54,979 bases of DNA from Patescibacteria group bacterium (GCA_018816885.1 JAHIUS010000045.1:1-54979); one strand, 5' to 3'. Shown: positions 34,657 through 43,893, numbered from the stretch's first letter. The notes: a model not told the origin generated them from the letters alone. Made by a program: numbers and translations.

Positions 34657-35857
34657 AAAAAGGCTAATGATTATCGGTTCGGGCTGGGAACAGGCTCCTC
34701 TCGTCAAAGCTGCGAAAGATTTGGGGTATTTTATTCTGGCTACGCATTCAACCGATGATGCCGAAGGTTTTCAGTATGCGGATGCGACCGAAATCCTGGA
34801 TCCTCGCGATATAAATAAAGCCATGCATCTTTTCAAGAAATACGATATGGAAGCCGTTACAAGCGATAATGACGATTATGCGTTATACACCGTAGGAGTT
34901 ATCAGTAATAAGTTCGGTTTGCCCGGACCCAACCTCGATGCCGTATCCTATTCAAATAATAAAAGACGTTCGCGAATCGCCTGCGAGAAGGCCGCGGTTA
35001 AGCAGCCGCCTTTTTATATATGTGAAAATCTTGAAGATTTACATGAGGGGGTTGCGGCTGTCGGCGGTTATCCCGTCATAGTGAAGCCTGTTGATAACAG
35101 GGGTAATTTTGGAATAAATAGAGTTGAGAACGAGTCGCAATTGGAAGATGCGTTTTATGATGCTATTTCCAATTCCCATTCCAAGGAATTTTTGGTGGAG
35201 AAGTTTATTGAAGGAACTTTGGTGACTGTAGATGGATTTTCTTTTGATAAAGATAATCATTTTTCTTTGGCGGTTGCTTCCAAGCAGATGCTCGGAGGAC
35301 ACAGAAGAGTTGCGATTGATATCGTTTATCCCGGCGAGTTCGACGAAGAGACTATACGGAAGCTTCTGTCCAATAATGATAAGGTTGCAAAGGCTCTTTC
35401 CTACGATTTCGGATTCACCCATAGTGAATATATTTTGGATGATGAAGGTGAGGTTTGGCTGGTGGAGTCCACCAATCGCGGCGGAGGTGTTTATACTTCT
35501 TCTTTGATAGTTCCCGGTGTTACCGAGCTTGATTTGAAAAAGCATTTGATCGAGTCCGCTTTCGGGAATTTTAATGTTCCGGATATTGATGCCTTAAATC
35601 CCATGAAAAATGCCGCGCTGCTTTCTTTTTTTAAATTTGATAACGGTAAAATCAAGAAAGTACACGGACTTGATGAGGCGGGGTCATTACCTGGTGTTCT
35701 TAAATGCAATCTGGCGATCAAGGAAGGCGATATCATAGAAGATATAACCACCGATGCCAACAGGCATGGCTACATGGTTATTTTAGGGGAAAATAAGGAC
35801 ACGGTTCGCGCCAAAGAAAGACTTATAAAAGATTTAGTAAAACTGGAATATGAATAA
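34646..35857 (+). CDS. ATP-grasp ligase
   Basis: 403 aa. The N-terminal pre-ATP-grasp domain has LMIIGSGWEQAPLVKAAKDLGY (about 7-28). The ATP-grasp core includes YPVIVKPVDNRGNFGI, FLVEKFIEGTLVTVDGFS and the metal-site segment VWLVESTNRGGG (about 272-283), and a C-terminal domain follows. Such enzymes join a carboxylate to an amine or other nucleophile through an acyl phosphate. Nothing in the standard nonulosonate pathway needs one, so it may attach an amino acid or other acid to the sugar, or modify its carboxylate. Overlaps of 11 nt and 8 nt bind it to its neighbours. Confidence 0.82.
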   Translation: MTNRKRLMIIGSGWEQAPLVKAAKDLGYFILATHSTDDAEGFQYADATEILDPRDINKAMHLFKKYDMEAVTSDNDDYALYTVGVISNKFGLPGPNLDAVSYSNNKRRSRIACEKAAVKQPPFYICENLEDLHEGVAAVGGYPVIVKPVDNRGNFGINRVENESQLEDAFYDAISNSHSKEFLVEKFIEGTLVTVDGFSFDKDNHFSLAVASKQMLGGHRRVAIDIVYPGEFDEETIRKLLSNNDKVAKALSYDFGFTHSEYILDDEGEVWLVESTNRGGGVYTSSLIVPGVTELDLKKHLIESAFGNFNVPDIDALNPMKNAALLSFFKFDNGKIKKVHGLDEAGSLPGVLKCNLAIKEGDIIEDITTDANRHGYMVILGENKDTVRAKERLIKDLVKLEYE

Positions 35858-36647
35858 TATAGATTTACATCTGCACATCGCGCCAAAAGAGATCGTCTGC
35901 AAAGAAGGAGATTTGAGTTTTGATGAGCTCAAAAAGAGTTTCGGGAACCTGCTTGATAACATAAAAAACAATGGCACCGAGCAAGGGCTTGTTATTATTA
36001 TGGATGTTGATTTCTTGAAGAAGCCTCATGCTCTGAAATTCCTAAAAGAACACAAGGATTGGTTTAAGGTTTTGCGGCTTTGCTTTATGTTTGATTTCAG
36101 ACGTCCCGAAGATTTGAAGCTGCTTGATACCGCTAACGAGCTTGGCGCAAAAGCGATTAAGTTTCATCCGTACTTACAAAATATTGCCGAAAACGATTAT
36201 AAGTCCGTTGAAATCTTTGCTGAAAAAGCCGATAAACTGGGAATGTTTATTGTTGTGGATTGTGCTTACGGAACCCGCAAGCTTTATAAATACGAAGGGA
36301 TTAAACTCTCCGGTTATTTAAGCGAAAAAGTGTCTTGTCCCGTAATTATTGCTCATGCGGGGGGCTTTCGGGCTTTGGATGCTCTTATGGTCGCTGTTGA
36401 TACCGACAATATATATTTGGATATATCTTTTTCGTTGGATTATTGGGAGGGAAGTACTGTTGAACAGGATATTGCTTTTGCCGTTAAAAAACTGGGGAGC
36501 GAGCGTTGTTTGTACGGATCGGATTATCCTTTTGTTTCGCTAGAAGGTTATATTTCTCTTGCCGGGAAATTTTTAAGAAAATATAAATTCAATAAATCGG
36601 ATATCGAAAATATCTTCTATAAAACCGCTAAAAAACTCTTATCATGA
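35850..36647 (+). CDS. Amidohydrolase-type TIM-barrel metallohydrolase
   Basis: 265 aa of the Amidohydro_2/ACMSD type. DLHLHIAP (5-12) gives the two metal histidines. FHPYLQ, IIAHAGGFRALDAL and CLYGSDYPF give the remaining metal histidines and aspartate. Substrates range from decarboxylated acids to lactones and amides. It could hydrolyse a sugar lactone or amide made by the ATP-grasp neighbour, but nothing fixes the reaction. It ends in an ATGA overlap with the methyltransferase gene. Confidence 0.82.
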   Translation: MNNIDLHLHIAPKEIVCKEGDLSFDELKKSFGNLLDNIKNNGTEQGLVIIMDVDFLKKPHALKFLKEHKDWFKVLRLCFMFDFRRPEDLKLLDTANELGAKAIKFHPYLQNIAENDYKSVEIFAEKADKLGMFIVVDCAYGTRKLYKYEGIKLSGYLSEKVSCPVIIAHAGGFRALDALMVAVDTDNIYLDISFSLDYWEGSTVEQDIAFAVKKLGSERCLYGSDYPFVSLEGYISLAGKFLRKYKFNKSDIENIFYKTAKKLLS

Positions 36648-37294
36648 AATACGACGATTTGGTCCAGCTGGGCGAAGAAACCAATGACCGATACACTCAA
36701 AGACTCAATAAATTCGGCTATGATGCCACAAGTCTTGGCTGGGACAATAAAAAGAACCAAATGATAAGGTTTGACGCCGCTTTAAGTTTGGTTAATGTGG
36801 ATGGCAAGAGCGTTTTGGATATAGGATGCGGCTTTGGAGATCTTTTGGATTCTATTTATGAAAGCGGCAAGAAGCCCAAAGGTTATACGGGAGTGGACAT
36901 AAATGATGATTTACTTAAAGTTGCCAAGGAGAAGCATCCGGAAGCGGAATTCGAAGTTAAAAATATTCTTCTGGATCCCGAATACAGAAAACATGATTTC
37001 GTCTTCATGAACGGAGTCCTGAATTTTAATTTAAAAAACAAAGGAATAGATAACTATGAATATGCCAAGGATTTTATCGAAAAAACTTTTGCTCTGGCAG
37101 AAGAAGGGCTTGTTGTCGATATGCTGAGCTCTTATCTCACTCCGGATTATCCGCCTGAAGAGGAGTATGTTTTTTATTATTCTCCCGAGGAAATGTTTAA
37201 GTTTGCTCAATCTCTGACTCCGAATGTTGTACTTAAGCACGATTATGAACCTATCCCCCAGAGGGAATTCATGCTTCTTTTAAGAAAAATTTAA
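36644..37294 (+). CDS. Class I SAM-dependent methyltransferase
   Basis: 216 aa. It has VLDIGCGFGDLLDSIYESG (motif I, about 55-73), GYTGVDINDDLLKVAKEKHP (motif II) and FVFMNGVLNFNLK (motif IV region). It lies in the middle of the nonulosonate operon, coupled to both neighbours (ATGA upstream, TAATG downstream), so an O- or N-methylated sugar is likely. A catalytic mechanism cannot be read from the sequence. A short N-terminal part (1-50) may recognise the acceptor. Confidence 0.83.
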   Translation: MKYDDLVQLGEETNDRYTQRLNKFGYDATSLGWDNKKNQMIRFDAALSLVNVDGKSVLDIGCGFGDLLDSIYESGKKPKGYTGVDINDDLLKVAKEKHPEAEFEVKNILLDPEYRKHDFVFMNGVLNFNLKNKGIDNYEYAKDFIEKTFALAEEGLVVDMLSSYLTPDYPPEEEYVFYYSPEEMFKFAQSLTPNVVLKHDYEPIPQREFMLLLRKI

Positions 37295-38220
37295 TGATTA
37301 CTCTCGGCTCAACAGGTTTGGATGTTTTTGAAATAGGACTTGGGACTGTCGAACTCGGCATACCCTCTTACGGGGTCAAATTACCGTCGGAAAAGGCCAA
37401 AACCGAGAAGGAGGCCGTCAAATTCCTTCATTCCGCTCTGGAAATGGGGGTTAATTTCTATGATACAGCCGCTCTTTACGGCTCCAGTGAAGATATAATC
37501 GGAAAAGCTTTTGCTGATCGCAGGGATAAAGCGGTAATAGCTACGAAATGTGTGCATTTGGAAGATTCTTGGTTTGAGACCAGTGGGGAAATCTATAGCA
37601 ATTTCATGAAATCCATAAAAAACAGTCTTAAACGCTTGAGCACCGATTATGTTGATGTGCTTCAGCTGCACAGCAGTAATGAGAAGATCCTTTCTCATGA
37701 AGAGGTGATTAAGTTTTTTGAGGATGCGAAAAAAGAAGGGCTTATCAGGTTCTCCGGAGCTTCCGTTTACGGTGCCGATGACGCTAAGTTGGCCGTTTCC
37801 GCCCCGCATATGGATTTGGTTCAACTGGCATACAATGTTTTTGACCGCAGAATGGATGATGAAGTCCTGCCAATGGCTGCTTCTCTCGGCAAGGGCGTTA
37901 TTATCAGATCTATCCTTTTGAGAGGAGCTTTGACGCCAAGGATTGAGCATTTCAATAAATCCAGCGAGCTTGCCGTTAGAGAAAGGGTTCTTTCGCTGGC
38001 GGACAAGTTGTCTTGTTCTCTCGAGGATCTTCCTGCGATATGCACATCCTTTGTGTTGACTAAGCGGCACGGCGTTGCTTTAATAGGCGCCGGTAATGAA
38101 TCCGAACTGAAAACCGCTCTCTGCTCAATTGACCTTTCATTATCGGATAAGGAATTAGAGATTTTGGACAGTTATAGAACTGATAATTTACAAATAATCG
38201 AACCTTTCAGATGGGACTAA
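37294..38220 (+). CDS. Aldo/keto reductase
   Basis: 308 aa (alpha/beta)8 barrel. It has GVNFYDTAALYGSSEDIIGKAF with Asp and Tyr of the catalytic tetrad (about 49-70), ATKCV with the lysine, VDVLQLHSS with the histidine, and GVALIGAGNESELKTAL at the NADPH-binding end. Relatives in sugar loci reduce keto-sugars. It starts on the last base of the methyltransferase stop (TAATG) and overlaps the cytidylyltransferase by 10 nt, so it likely acts on the same product. It may reduce a keto group on the nonulosonate or its substituent. Confidence 0.86.
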   Translation: MITLGSTGLDVFEIGLGTVELGIPSYGVKLPSEKAKTEKEAVKFLHSALEMGVNFYDTAALYGSSEDIIGKAFADRRDKAVIATKCVHLEDSWFETSGEIYSNFMKSIKNSLKRLSTDYVDVLQLHSSNEKILSHEEVIKFFEDAKKEGLIRFSGASVYGADDAKLAVSAPHMDLVQLAYNVFDRRMDDEVLPMAASLGKGVIIRSILLRGALTPRIEHFNKSSELAVRERVLSLADKLSCSLEDLPAICTSFVLTKRHGVALIGAGNESELKTALCSIDLSLSDKELEILDSYRTDNLQIIEPFRWD

Positions 38221-39002
38221 AAGTAATAGCCTGCTTTCAGGCCAGAATGGGATCTACCAGACTTCCCGGTAAAATTTTAAAGAAAATCGGTGATAAAACC
38301 GTTTTTGAATATATTGTAGATCGTCTTAAACATTGTTCCGAACTTGATGACATCGTTCTTGCAACCAGCTACCTGGACAGGGATCAAGCCCTCGTTGATA
38401 TGGCTAAGCAAGTTGGCATCAAATACCACACAGGCCCGGAAGAGGATGTTGTGACCAGGCTGATGGGCGCCGGACAAGAAAATTCCGCCGATGCCGTTGT
38501 GCGGATTCTTGGGGATTGTCCGTTTGTCGACCCGAAATTGGTTGATAAGGCTGTTTCTTTGTTCAGGCACTCTTATCCCGAGATTGACATGGTTAATAAT
38601 TTTCATCCCCCCACATTTCCCGATGGTCTTGATGTTGATGTTACTGCTGTTTCCGCTTTAGAGAAAATTAATAACACTCTCCCTCCCGATGATTTTTATA
38701 GAGCTTGGTGGTTGTCTTATATGTTCGAAAATCCCGACCATTTCAAGGTCTCTTGTTTTAAACATCCTGAGAATCTGGTTGATATCCGGTTAACTTTGGA
38801 CCAGCAAGAGGATTTGGATTTGATACGCGAGATTCATGATCACTTTGCCCGTAAAGGCAGAGAGCTTTTCCATCTTGAGGATATTATGGAGCTTCTTGAT
38901 GAAAAACCCGAACTGCTAGATATAAATAAGCAGCATATCGATGCGGATGTTGTTGATGGAGTGAGGAGTGTTGCCTACCATTCGCTTAAACCTAAGAAAT
39001 AA
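38211..39002 (+). CDS. SpsF/PseF-like cytidylyltransferase
   Basis: 263 aa nucleotidyltransferase. FQARMGSTRLPGK (9-21) is the CTP-binding loop shared with CMP-Kdo and CMP-nonulosonate synthetases. VRILGDCPFVDPKLVDKAV carries the metal aspartate and DVDVTAVSALEKI continues the fold. Last gene of the plus-strand operon, it is a good candidate for making the CMP-activated nonulosonic acid. A second member of the family is at 42675-43424, so which one serves which sugar is unclear. Its 3' end overlaps the convergent transferase-like gene by 11 nt. Confidence 0.82.
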   Translation: MGLKVIACFQARMGSTRLPGKILKKIGDKTVFEYIVDRLKHCSELDDIVLATSYLDRDQALVDMAKQVGIKYHTGPEEDVVTRLMGAGQENSADAVVRILGDCPFVDPKLVDKAVSLFRHSYPEIDMVNNFHPPTFPDGLDVDVTAVSALEKINNTLPPDDFYRAWWLSYMFENPDHFKVSCFKHPENLVDIRLTLDQQEDLDLIREIHDHFARKGRELFHLEDIMELLDEKPELLDINKQHIDADVVDGVRSVAYHSLKPKK

Positions 39003-39873
39003 AATTCTTGAGGTTTTTTAAATTTTTGAGTTTTTTGATTTTATAAGGCAGTAGGAATTTTTTACTCCTTTTTGGAGGCATGCAAATTACTTTTTTTCCA
39101 CATATATGCGCCAGTACCAAAGCCGTGCTTTCCATACCTATTACGAGTGAAGATCTTGCGAAATCTTCTTCAAGTTTTTGGTGTGATTTCAAAATGTTTT
39201 TTTCGGGATATTTTGAAAGGATTTTTTCGTATTTGGTTTTTGGCTCGGAAGGGTGGAGCCTTACAATTATTTTCCTTTTTTTTAAATATGCAAGACAGCT
39301 ATCCAGTACATCGTATTCGGTAACTGACGAGAAGTTGTCTTTGTTTCCAATATTTACAGGTTCACTTATAAATAAAACCGTGTTTTTGCTTCCTTTCTTT
39401 AATGCCTTGTATTTTCTTTTTATTTCTTCGAAATAAGGATTTTTTACGAATTTCACCGTCTGATTCGGAAACAGTTCTTTCGCATCTTCATAACAATATT
39501 TGTCGCCAGCCCAAATTTCGTCCGGCAAGTTTTCCTCCCAGCCCTTTTCCGGGAAGCGAAATCTTTGTTTATGATTAACCCAATGGTCTAAGTAGGAAAC
39601 TGTTTTTATACCTTCTTTTTTGGCAGCATTGATGAAGTCCAGCTCCACCATGGATGATCCGCTTGTACCTGTCAAAACCACGTCCGGATTTTCTTTTGAT
39701 ACCGCTTTGCTTTCGGCGAGTTTATATTTTATTTTATTTTTCCTGAAAATCTCCTTGGCAGGTCCTTCGACATAACAAATGAATCCATACTCCTTTTCGT
39801 GTTTTTTTACATATGATGCAAGGATATTCGCCCCGCCCGCATCATGACTTACTACCAGTATTTTTGTGCTCAT
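38992..39873 (-). CDS. GT-B-like glycan transferase of unknown type
   Basis: 293 aa with a two-domain, GT-B-like layout: KILVVSHDAGGANILASYV at the N-terminus, YLDHWVNHKQRF in the first domain, then IVRLHPSEPKTKYEKIL and SSLVIGMESTALVLAHICGKKVICMP. The last parts resemble polysialyltransferase and CDP-glycerol transferase C-terminal sites (HPSE and S-G-x-E-S/T). It may transfer a CMP-nonulosonate. The C-terminus has low-complexity KKLKNLKNLKNF, perhaps membrane-associated. I could not name the family with confidence. Confidence 0.6.
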   Translation of the reverse strand: MSTKILVVSHDAGGANILASYVKKHEKEYGFICYVEGPAKEIFRKNKIKYKLAESKAVSKENPDVVLTGTSGSSMVELDFINAAKKEGIKTVSYLDHWVNHKQRFRFPEKGWEENLPDEIWAGDKYCYEDAKELFPNQTVKFVKNPYFEEIKRKYKALKKGSKNTVLFISEPVNIGNKDNFSSVTEYDVLDSCLAYLKKRKIIVRLHPSEPKTKYEKILSKYPEKNILKSHQKLEEDFARSSLVIGMESTALVLAHICGKKVICMPPKRSKKFLLPYKIKKLKNLKNLKNFIS

Positions 39874-40399
39874 TCTCTAAAATGCTGTAATTAATGGAAC
39901 TTCTATATTGACCGTTTTTGAAAAAACATTCCCTGCCGATTCCTTCTTCCGTAAATCCCAGTAATTCCGCCAACTTCCGCATCGCGACATTATCTTCCGA
40001 TGTCCCGCAGTATATTCTATGCAAATTAAGCTGCTTGAATCCATGATCGATGATAAGACCGGCGGCTTCTTTCCCGACTCCCTTCCCCCAATAATCCTTA
40101 TCTCCTACGATTATCGCGAACTCAGCAGACCTGTTTGTGGCATCGATGTTTTGCAGGGATATGTTACCTATGTGTTTATCCGTTTCTTTATCGGCTATTG
40201 CCAGTACGAGATTGTTTTCGGACTGTATCGTTGTCCTGAAATATGCCTCCATATTTTCGTTATAATTCGGGAATCTATGGTGAGAATTGTGTCTGCATAT
40301 TTCTTCATCGTTAAACCAGTCGCGGTAATTTTCGTTCAAATCAGACTCTTCAATCGGCCTTAAGCATATTGTTTCGCCCGTTAAGAATGGTTTTTTCAT
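39842..40399 (-). CDS. GNAT acetyltransferase (RimJ/RimL-like)
   Basis: 185 aa. It has ICLRPIEESDLNENYRDWFND, IGNISLQNIDATNRSAEFAIIVGDKDYWGKGVGKEAAGLIIDHGF with the acetyl-CoA pyrophosphate loop KGVGKE, and MRKLAELLGF. In sugar loci this type N-acetylates amino-sugars. It follows the DegT aminotransferase by 5 nt and overlaps the next gene by 32 nt, suggesting it acylates that aminotransferase product. Confidence 0.82.
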   Translation of the reverse strand: MKKPFLTGETICLRPIEESDLNENYRDWFNDEEICRHNSHHRFPNYNENMEAYFRTTIQSENNLVLAIADKETDKHIGNISLQNIDATNRSAEFAIIVGDKDYWGKGVGKEAAGLIIDHGFKQLNLHRIYCGTSEDNVAMRKLAELLGFTEEGIGRECFFKNGQYRSSINYSILENEHKNTGSKS

Positions 40400-40404
40400 G
40401 GAAT

Positions 40405-41712
40405 TTATTTTTTAAGTTCTTGCCTATGTTCATATACTTTTTCAAACGCTCTAACAACATCATCCAAGTCTTCTTTGGTCATAGGCGGCCTCATCAGTTC
40501 GTCTATCACCATCTCTTTTTCGTATATTCTTTCCACCACCGGGCATATTCCTTTGTCATAACATGCTTCTCCGTCGTAATGAGGTCCTACGAACGGGAAC
40601 CCTTTATTGCCTATCGCTATTTTCTTCTGAAAAATCGGCAATAAATACAGTGGCTTGGCCCCTCCGGTAAACAGTCTAACCCCTTCACTTTCTCTTAATT
40701 CTATAGGTGGAAGTTCCGCTACAACCGCATCTATGAATGTATCTCGATCCACTCCGATCTCCTTCTCATCATAAAGTAGCGGGTGCACATAATATGCGTG
40801 TTCCGCGCCTTCCCTGACTTTTGGAGCCCGCAGTCCCGGAATTTTACTTAATCTTTCGTCCAAATAGTTGCAGTTTTCTATTCTTTCTTTCACCAATCTA
40901 TCGAGTTTTTTCAGCTGCTCTCTACCTATGGCAGCCTGCAGTTCCGTCAGTCTCATATTGAACCCAACCATGTTCGTTATATCCTCCACGCCCATGCCTC
41001 CCACAACGGCATCCGCATGGTTTCTTATAAGCTGCAGGCGCTGTGCCAAATTGTCATCGTCCGTAACGATGACTCCTCCTTCACCTGTGTGTATATGTTT
41101 ATGGTAGTTCAATGAATATATACCTATATCCGCCAGAGTCCCTGCGTATTTGTTTTTGTATTTTACACCCGGCGCTTGAGCACAATCTTCTATTACTATT
41201 AAGTTGTGTTTTTCTGCAATTGCGTTAATTGCATCCGCGTCATAAGGTTGGCCGAATATATCTACGACTATTATGGCTTTTGTCCTTTTCGTAATTTTTT
41301 CTTCAATGGATTTCGGGTCCAGGCAGAAATACTCTTCTTCTATGTCTGCGAAGACAGGGATCCCTCCATAGATAAGCGGGGCTGTAACAGAGGCTACCAT
41401 TGTATACGGCGACACTATAACTTCGTCACCCGGACTTATACTCGCCGCCCCTACCGCGCATTGTATGCCCGAAGTGCATGAGTTGACCGCTATTGCATGT
41501 TTTACACCGAAATATTGCGCCCATTCTTTTTCGAATTCCTGAACTTCGGGACCGCCATAGAAATCCGGCTCCCATGACCCAAGATATTTAGATAATATTT
41601 CCGACTCCATTATTCTTTGGACTGCTTCCTGCTCTTCTTTCCCTATTATGCTGTATGCAGGGAATACTTTTGTTCTTACCGGCTGACCGCCGTTAATAGC
41701 TAGTTCCGACAT
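40405..41712 (-). CDS. DegT/DnrJ/EryC1 sugar aminotransferase
   Basis: 435 aa, at the long end of the family. It has AINGGQPVRTKVFPAY (5-20), NSCTSGIQCAVGAASISPGDEVIVSPYT (77-104), IEDCAQAPG (174-182) and the Schiff-base lysine Lys205 in SLNYHKHIHTGEGG. The N-terminal GGQPVRT form is common in aminotransferases of the SpsC, AHBA-synthase and aminocyclitol subgroups. With Gfo/Idh, two GNAT genes and a cytidylyltransferase it makes a second amino-sugar module. The 3-keto or 4-keto substrate is not clear. Confidence 0.86.
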   Translation of the reverse strand: MSELAINGGQPVRTKVFPAYSIIGKEEQEAVQRIMESEILSKYLGSWEPDFYGGPEVQEFEKEWAQYFGVKHAIAVNSCTSGIQCAVGAASISPGDEVIVSPYTMVASVTAPLIYGGIPVFADIEEEYFCLDPKSIEEKITKRTKAIIVVDIFGQPYDADAINAIAEKHNLIVIEDCAQAPGVKYKNKYAGTLADIGIYSLNYHKHIHTGEGGVIVTDDDNLAQRLQLIRNHADAVVGGMGVEDITNMVGFNMRLTELQAAIGREQLKKLDRLVKERIENCNYLDERLSKIPGLRAPKVREGAEHAYYVHPLLYDEKEIGVDRDTFIDAVVAELPPIELRESEGVRLFTGGAKPLYLLPIFQKKIAIGNKGFPFVGPHYDGEACYDKGICPVVERIYEKEMVIDELMRPPMTKEDLDDVVRAFEKVYEHRQELKK

Positions 41713-41722
41713 AGTGTTTTGG

Positions 41723-42697
41723 TTAAGATTTTAATAGTGCTAAACAAACTTGTTGTGTTTCCCTGGCGTCCTTTGCGTCACAAACCAGCTCTTTCCCGTT
41801 CTCTATATTTTCTACAGCATTATCTATCATATTCAAGACGGCATTGTCGAAATCCGTTTTCTTTACGACAGGCTTGCCCAGTATTTTATAACCTTCAAAG
41901 ATCGGGTCTTTTATCACTTTTTGTTCTGTTACAGAGAACCCTAAGTCTCCGAAACATATTCTTCCTTTTTCGCAAAGAATGTCGAATTGGAAATGGCTGT
42001 ATTTTCTCTCATCACCAGCTATCAGATAGAACTGTTTGCACTTTTGGAATTTTATAAATGCGCCTACCGTTTTATCAATTTCGGAATCGTAATCTTTGTG
42101 GCTATAGACCACTTTGAAATCCTTAACCTCTCCAAAGAAATATCTTGAGAGATCTATTATGTGTGTCCCGCTATGAAGAATTCCTTTGCCATATACAACC
42201 GTTGCGGATATTACTTCTCCGTATAGTCCTTTTTTTAAATTATTTCTTATTTCCTGCACTTTAAGATCAAATCTTCTTGTATGGTCTATCAGTATCGGGA
42301 TCTTTTTCTCTTTATATATTTTTATAATTTTATCCGTATCGCTCAGGTTTTCCGTTATCGGTTTTTCGCAAATTACAAGCTTGGGAGCGTTTTCATATCG
42401 CGCTACTTGCTTTAAGACGGAAAAATGTGTTCCATCCGGGGTGCAAACGCTTATTATGTCCGGGGATAAGTCGCAGATCGCTTTATCCAGGCTTTCAAAA
42501 GCTTCGCATGACCATTTTTTTGCCGATTTAAGCGCACACTTATGGTCTATGTCATAGAAGCCGAGCAGTGTTGTTTTCTTGTGCTTTTTATAGGCATGAG
42601 CGTGCGTCAATATTTTAGGGCTTGTCGGATCATCGTAACCGCCCGCTATTTGCCCCGCACCTATTATCAGCGCCTTATATTTCTTTTGCTTGGACAT
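41723..42697 (-). CDS. Gfo/Idh/MocA family oxidoreductase
   Basis: 324 aa. The Rossmann fold begins ALIIGAGQIAGGYDD (9-23). DIISVCTPDGTHFSVL and CEKPI (110-114) follow, the latter with the catalytic lysine, and the C-terminal domain has GILHSGTHIIDLSRYF with the histidine region. Members oxidise or reduce sugars and cyclitols using NAD(P). It probably makes the keto-sugar for the DegT enzyme 10 nt downstream, or reduces a keto-acid. Confidence 0.84.
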   Translation of the reverse strand: MSKQKKYKALIIGAGQIAGGYDDPTSPKILTHAHAYKKHKKTTLLGFYDIDHKCALKSAKKWSCEAFESLDKAICDLSPDIISVCTPDGTHFSVLKQVARYENAPKLVICEKPITENLSDTDKIIKIYKEKKIPILIDHTRRFDLKVQEIRNNLKKGLYGEVISATVVYGKGILHSGTHIIDLSRYFFGEVKDFKVVYSHKDYDSEIDKTVGAFIKFQKCKQFYLIAGDERKYSHFQFDILCEKGRICFGDLGFSVTEQKVIKDPIFEGYKILGKPVVKKTDFDNAVLNMIDNAVENIENGKELVCDAKDARETQQVCLALLKS

Positions 42698-43424
42698 GTT
42701 GGTTGATTTTTAAGATCTCCTCGTCTTTTTTGGCAAGATTAACAACATCTTCCGCTGTAAAGTCTTCGTTTTGAGGTAATAATTTTTCGAAAACAGTATT
42801 TATCATTGTGTAATCATCAATTTCATCCAATGTAACTCTCAATTCCGGCCAATCACATTCCGGGCCCGACTTCCAATGGTTGATTTTGTATTCTTCCGGA
42901 TGGGTGTATATGTAACGAGATACATGTTCGCGATCCAGCGGGTCGTCTGTTTTATTCGCCGCTTCTTCCAAAATGCTAACGGGAAATACTTGGACATCGA
43001 ATCCGTCAGGATAACTTCTCTCGATAACATTCGCGCCGCAATCGTAATTTCCGGAGAAAAATTCTTCGACTCCCCTGTCAACCACTCGCCAATCCATTAA
43101 CGGACAATCTCCCGTCAACTCCACTATTATGTCGGCTTGTACCGATTTAGCGGTATCCAATACTCTCCCCATTACATCCATTTCGCTCCCTCTATAATAT
43201 TTAACACCTAATTTCTCAGCCAACTCAACTATGGGGTCGTCCTCTTTGTTTACCGTTGTGGCTATCGCGATTTCATCTAAATATTTACTGCGTTTAAGTC
43301 TTTCCACCATACGCTCCAATGCGGGCTTCCCGGCCAGCGGCATCAGCACTTTCCCCGGCAGACGGGTTGATGTCATGCGTGCTTCTATTGTCGCGGCGAT
43401 TTTTTTATTTGTGTCTTTGTACAT
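42675..43424 (-). CDS. SpsF/PseF-like cytidylyltransferase (second copy)
   Basis: 249 aa. It has ATIEARMTSTRLPGKVLMPL (11-30), VELTGDCPLMDWRVVDRGV and GFDVQVFPVSILEEAANKT. It belongs to the same family as the gene at 38211-39002 but is clearly different in sequence. It overlaps the Gfo/Idh gene by 23 nt and is 1 nt from the PseH-like gene, so it may be the true PseF, with the other copy activating a different acid, or vice versa. Confidence 0.82.
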   Translation of the reverse strand: MYKDTNKKIAATIEARMTSTRLPGKVLMPLAGKPALERMVERLKRSKYLDEIAIATTVNKEDDPIVELAEKLGVKYYRGSEMDVMGRVLDTAKSVQADIIVELTGDCPLMDWRVVDRGVEEFFSGNYDCGANVIERSYPDGFDVQVFPVSILEEAANKTDDPLDREHVSRYIYTHPEEYKINHWKSGPECDWPELRVTLDEIDDYTMINTVFEKLLPQNEDFTAEDVVNLAKKDEEILKINQHVQAKEI

Positions 43425-43425
43425 T

Positions 43426-43893
43426 TTATTTTTTTACATTATATAGCATGCTTATGCATGGATTCCCCTTGAATTGCGTTTCATTTGTCTCCGTATATCC
43501 GATTTTTTTAAAAACTTTTGTTGAAGCATTGTTTTCTTGTTTGATGTGAGCGTGAATTTCTTTGATATTTTCGCATTCTTTTATGAATTTTTCTTGGGAT
43601 TCCTTTAAAGCTTCCGTCCCGTATCCTTGCCCATGAAATTTCGAGGATATGGATATGCTTATTTCTGCGTTTTCATCTTCAATATCGAAGCGCACTTGTC
43701 CTATCGGGGTTTTGTCTTTTTCGATTATATAAATCTTTTTTTGATTGCCGTGCAAAACAGCCTCGAGCCAGGACAAGTGGTCTTGCCATTTTACCGGCTT
43801 TTGATCCCAGAAAAATTTACGAACACCATCTTCATTCCTCAAGAGAAAAAGGAATTTTGCATCTTCTATGTTTGCTTTTCTTGCTGATAGCAT
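43426..43893 (-). CDS. GNAT acetyltransferase, PseH-like
   Basis: 155 aa. LFLLRNEDGVRKFFWDQKPVKWQDHLSWL, PIGQVRFDIEDENAEISISISSKFHGQGYGTEAL and NNASTKVFKKIGY match the PseH/SpsD acetyltransferases that N-acetylate the 4-amino group of UDP-4-amino-4,6-dideoxy-AltNAc. It could complete the PseB-C-H-G-I-F set, although it is on another operon. FkbM and this gene overlap by 28 nt. Confidence 0.75.
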   Translation of the reverse strand: MLSARKANIEDAKFLFLLRNEDGVRKFFWDQKPVKWQDHLSWLEAVLHGNQKKIYIIEKDKTPIGQVRFDIEDENAEISISISSKFHGQGYGTEALKESQEKFIKECENIKEIHAHIKQENNASTKVFKKIGYTETNETQFKGNPCISMLYNVKK

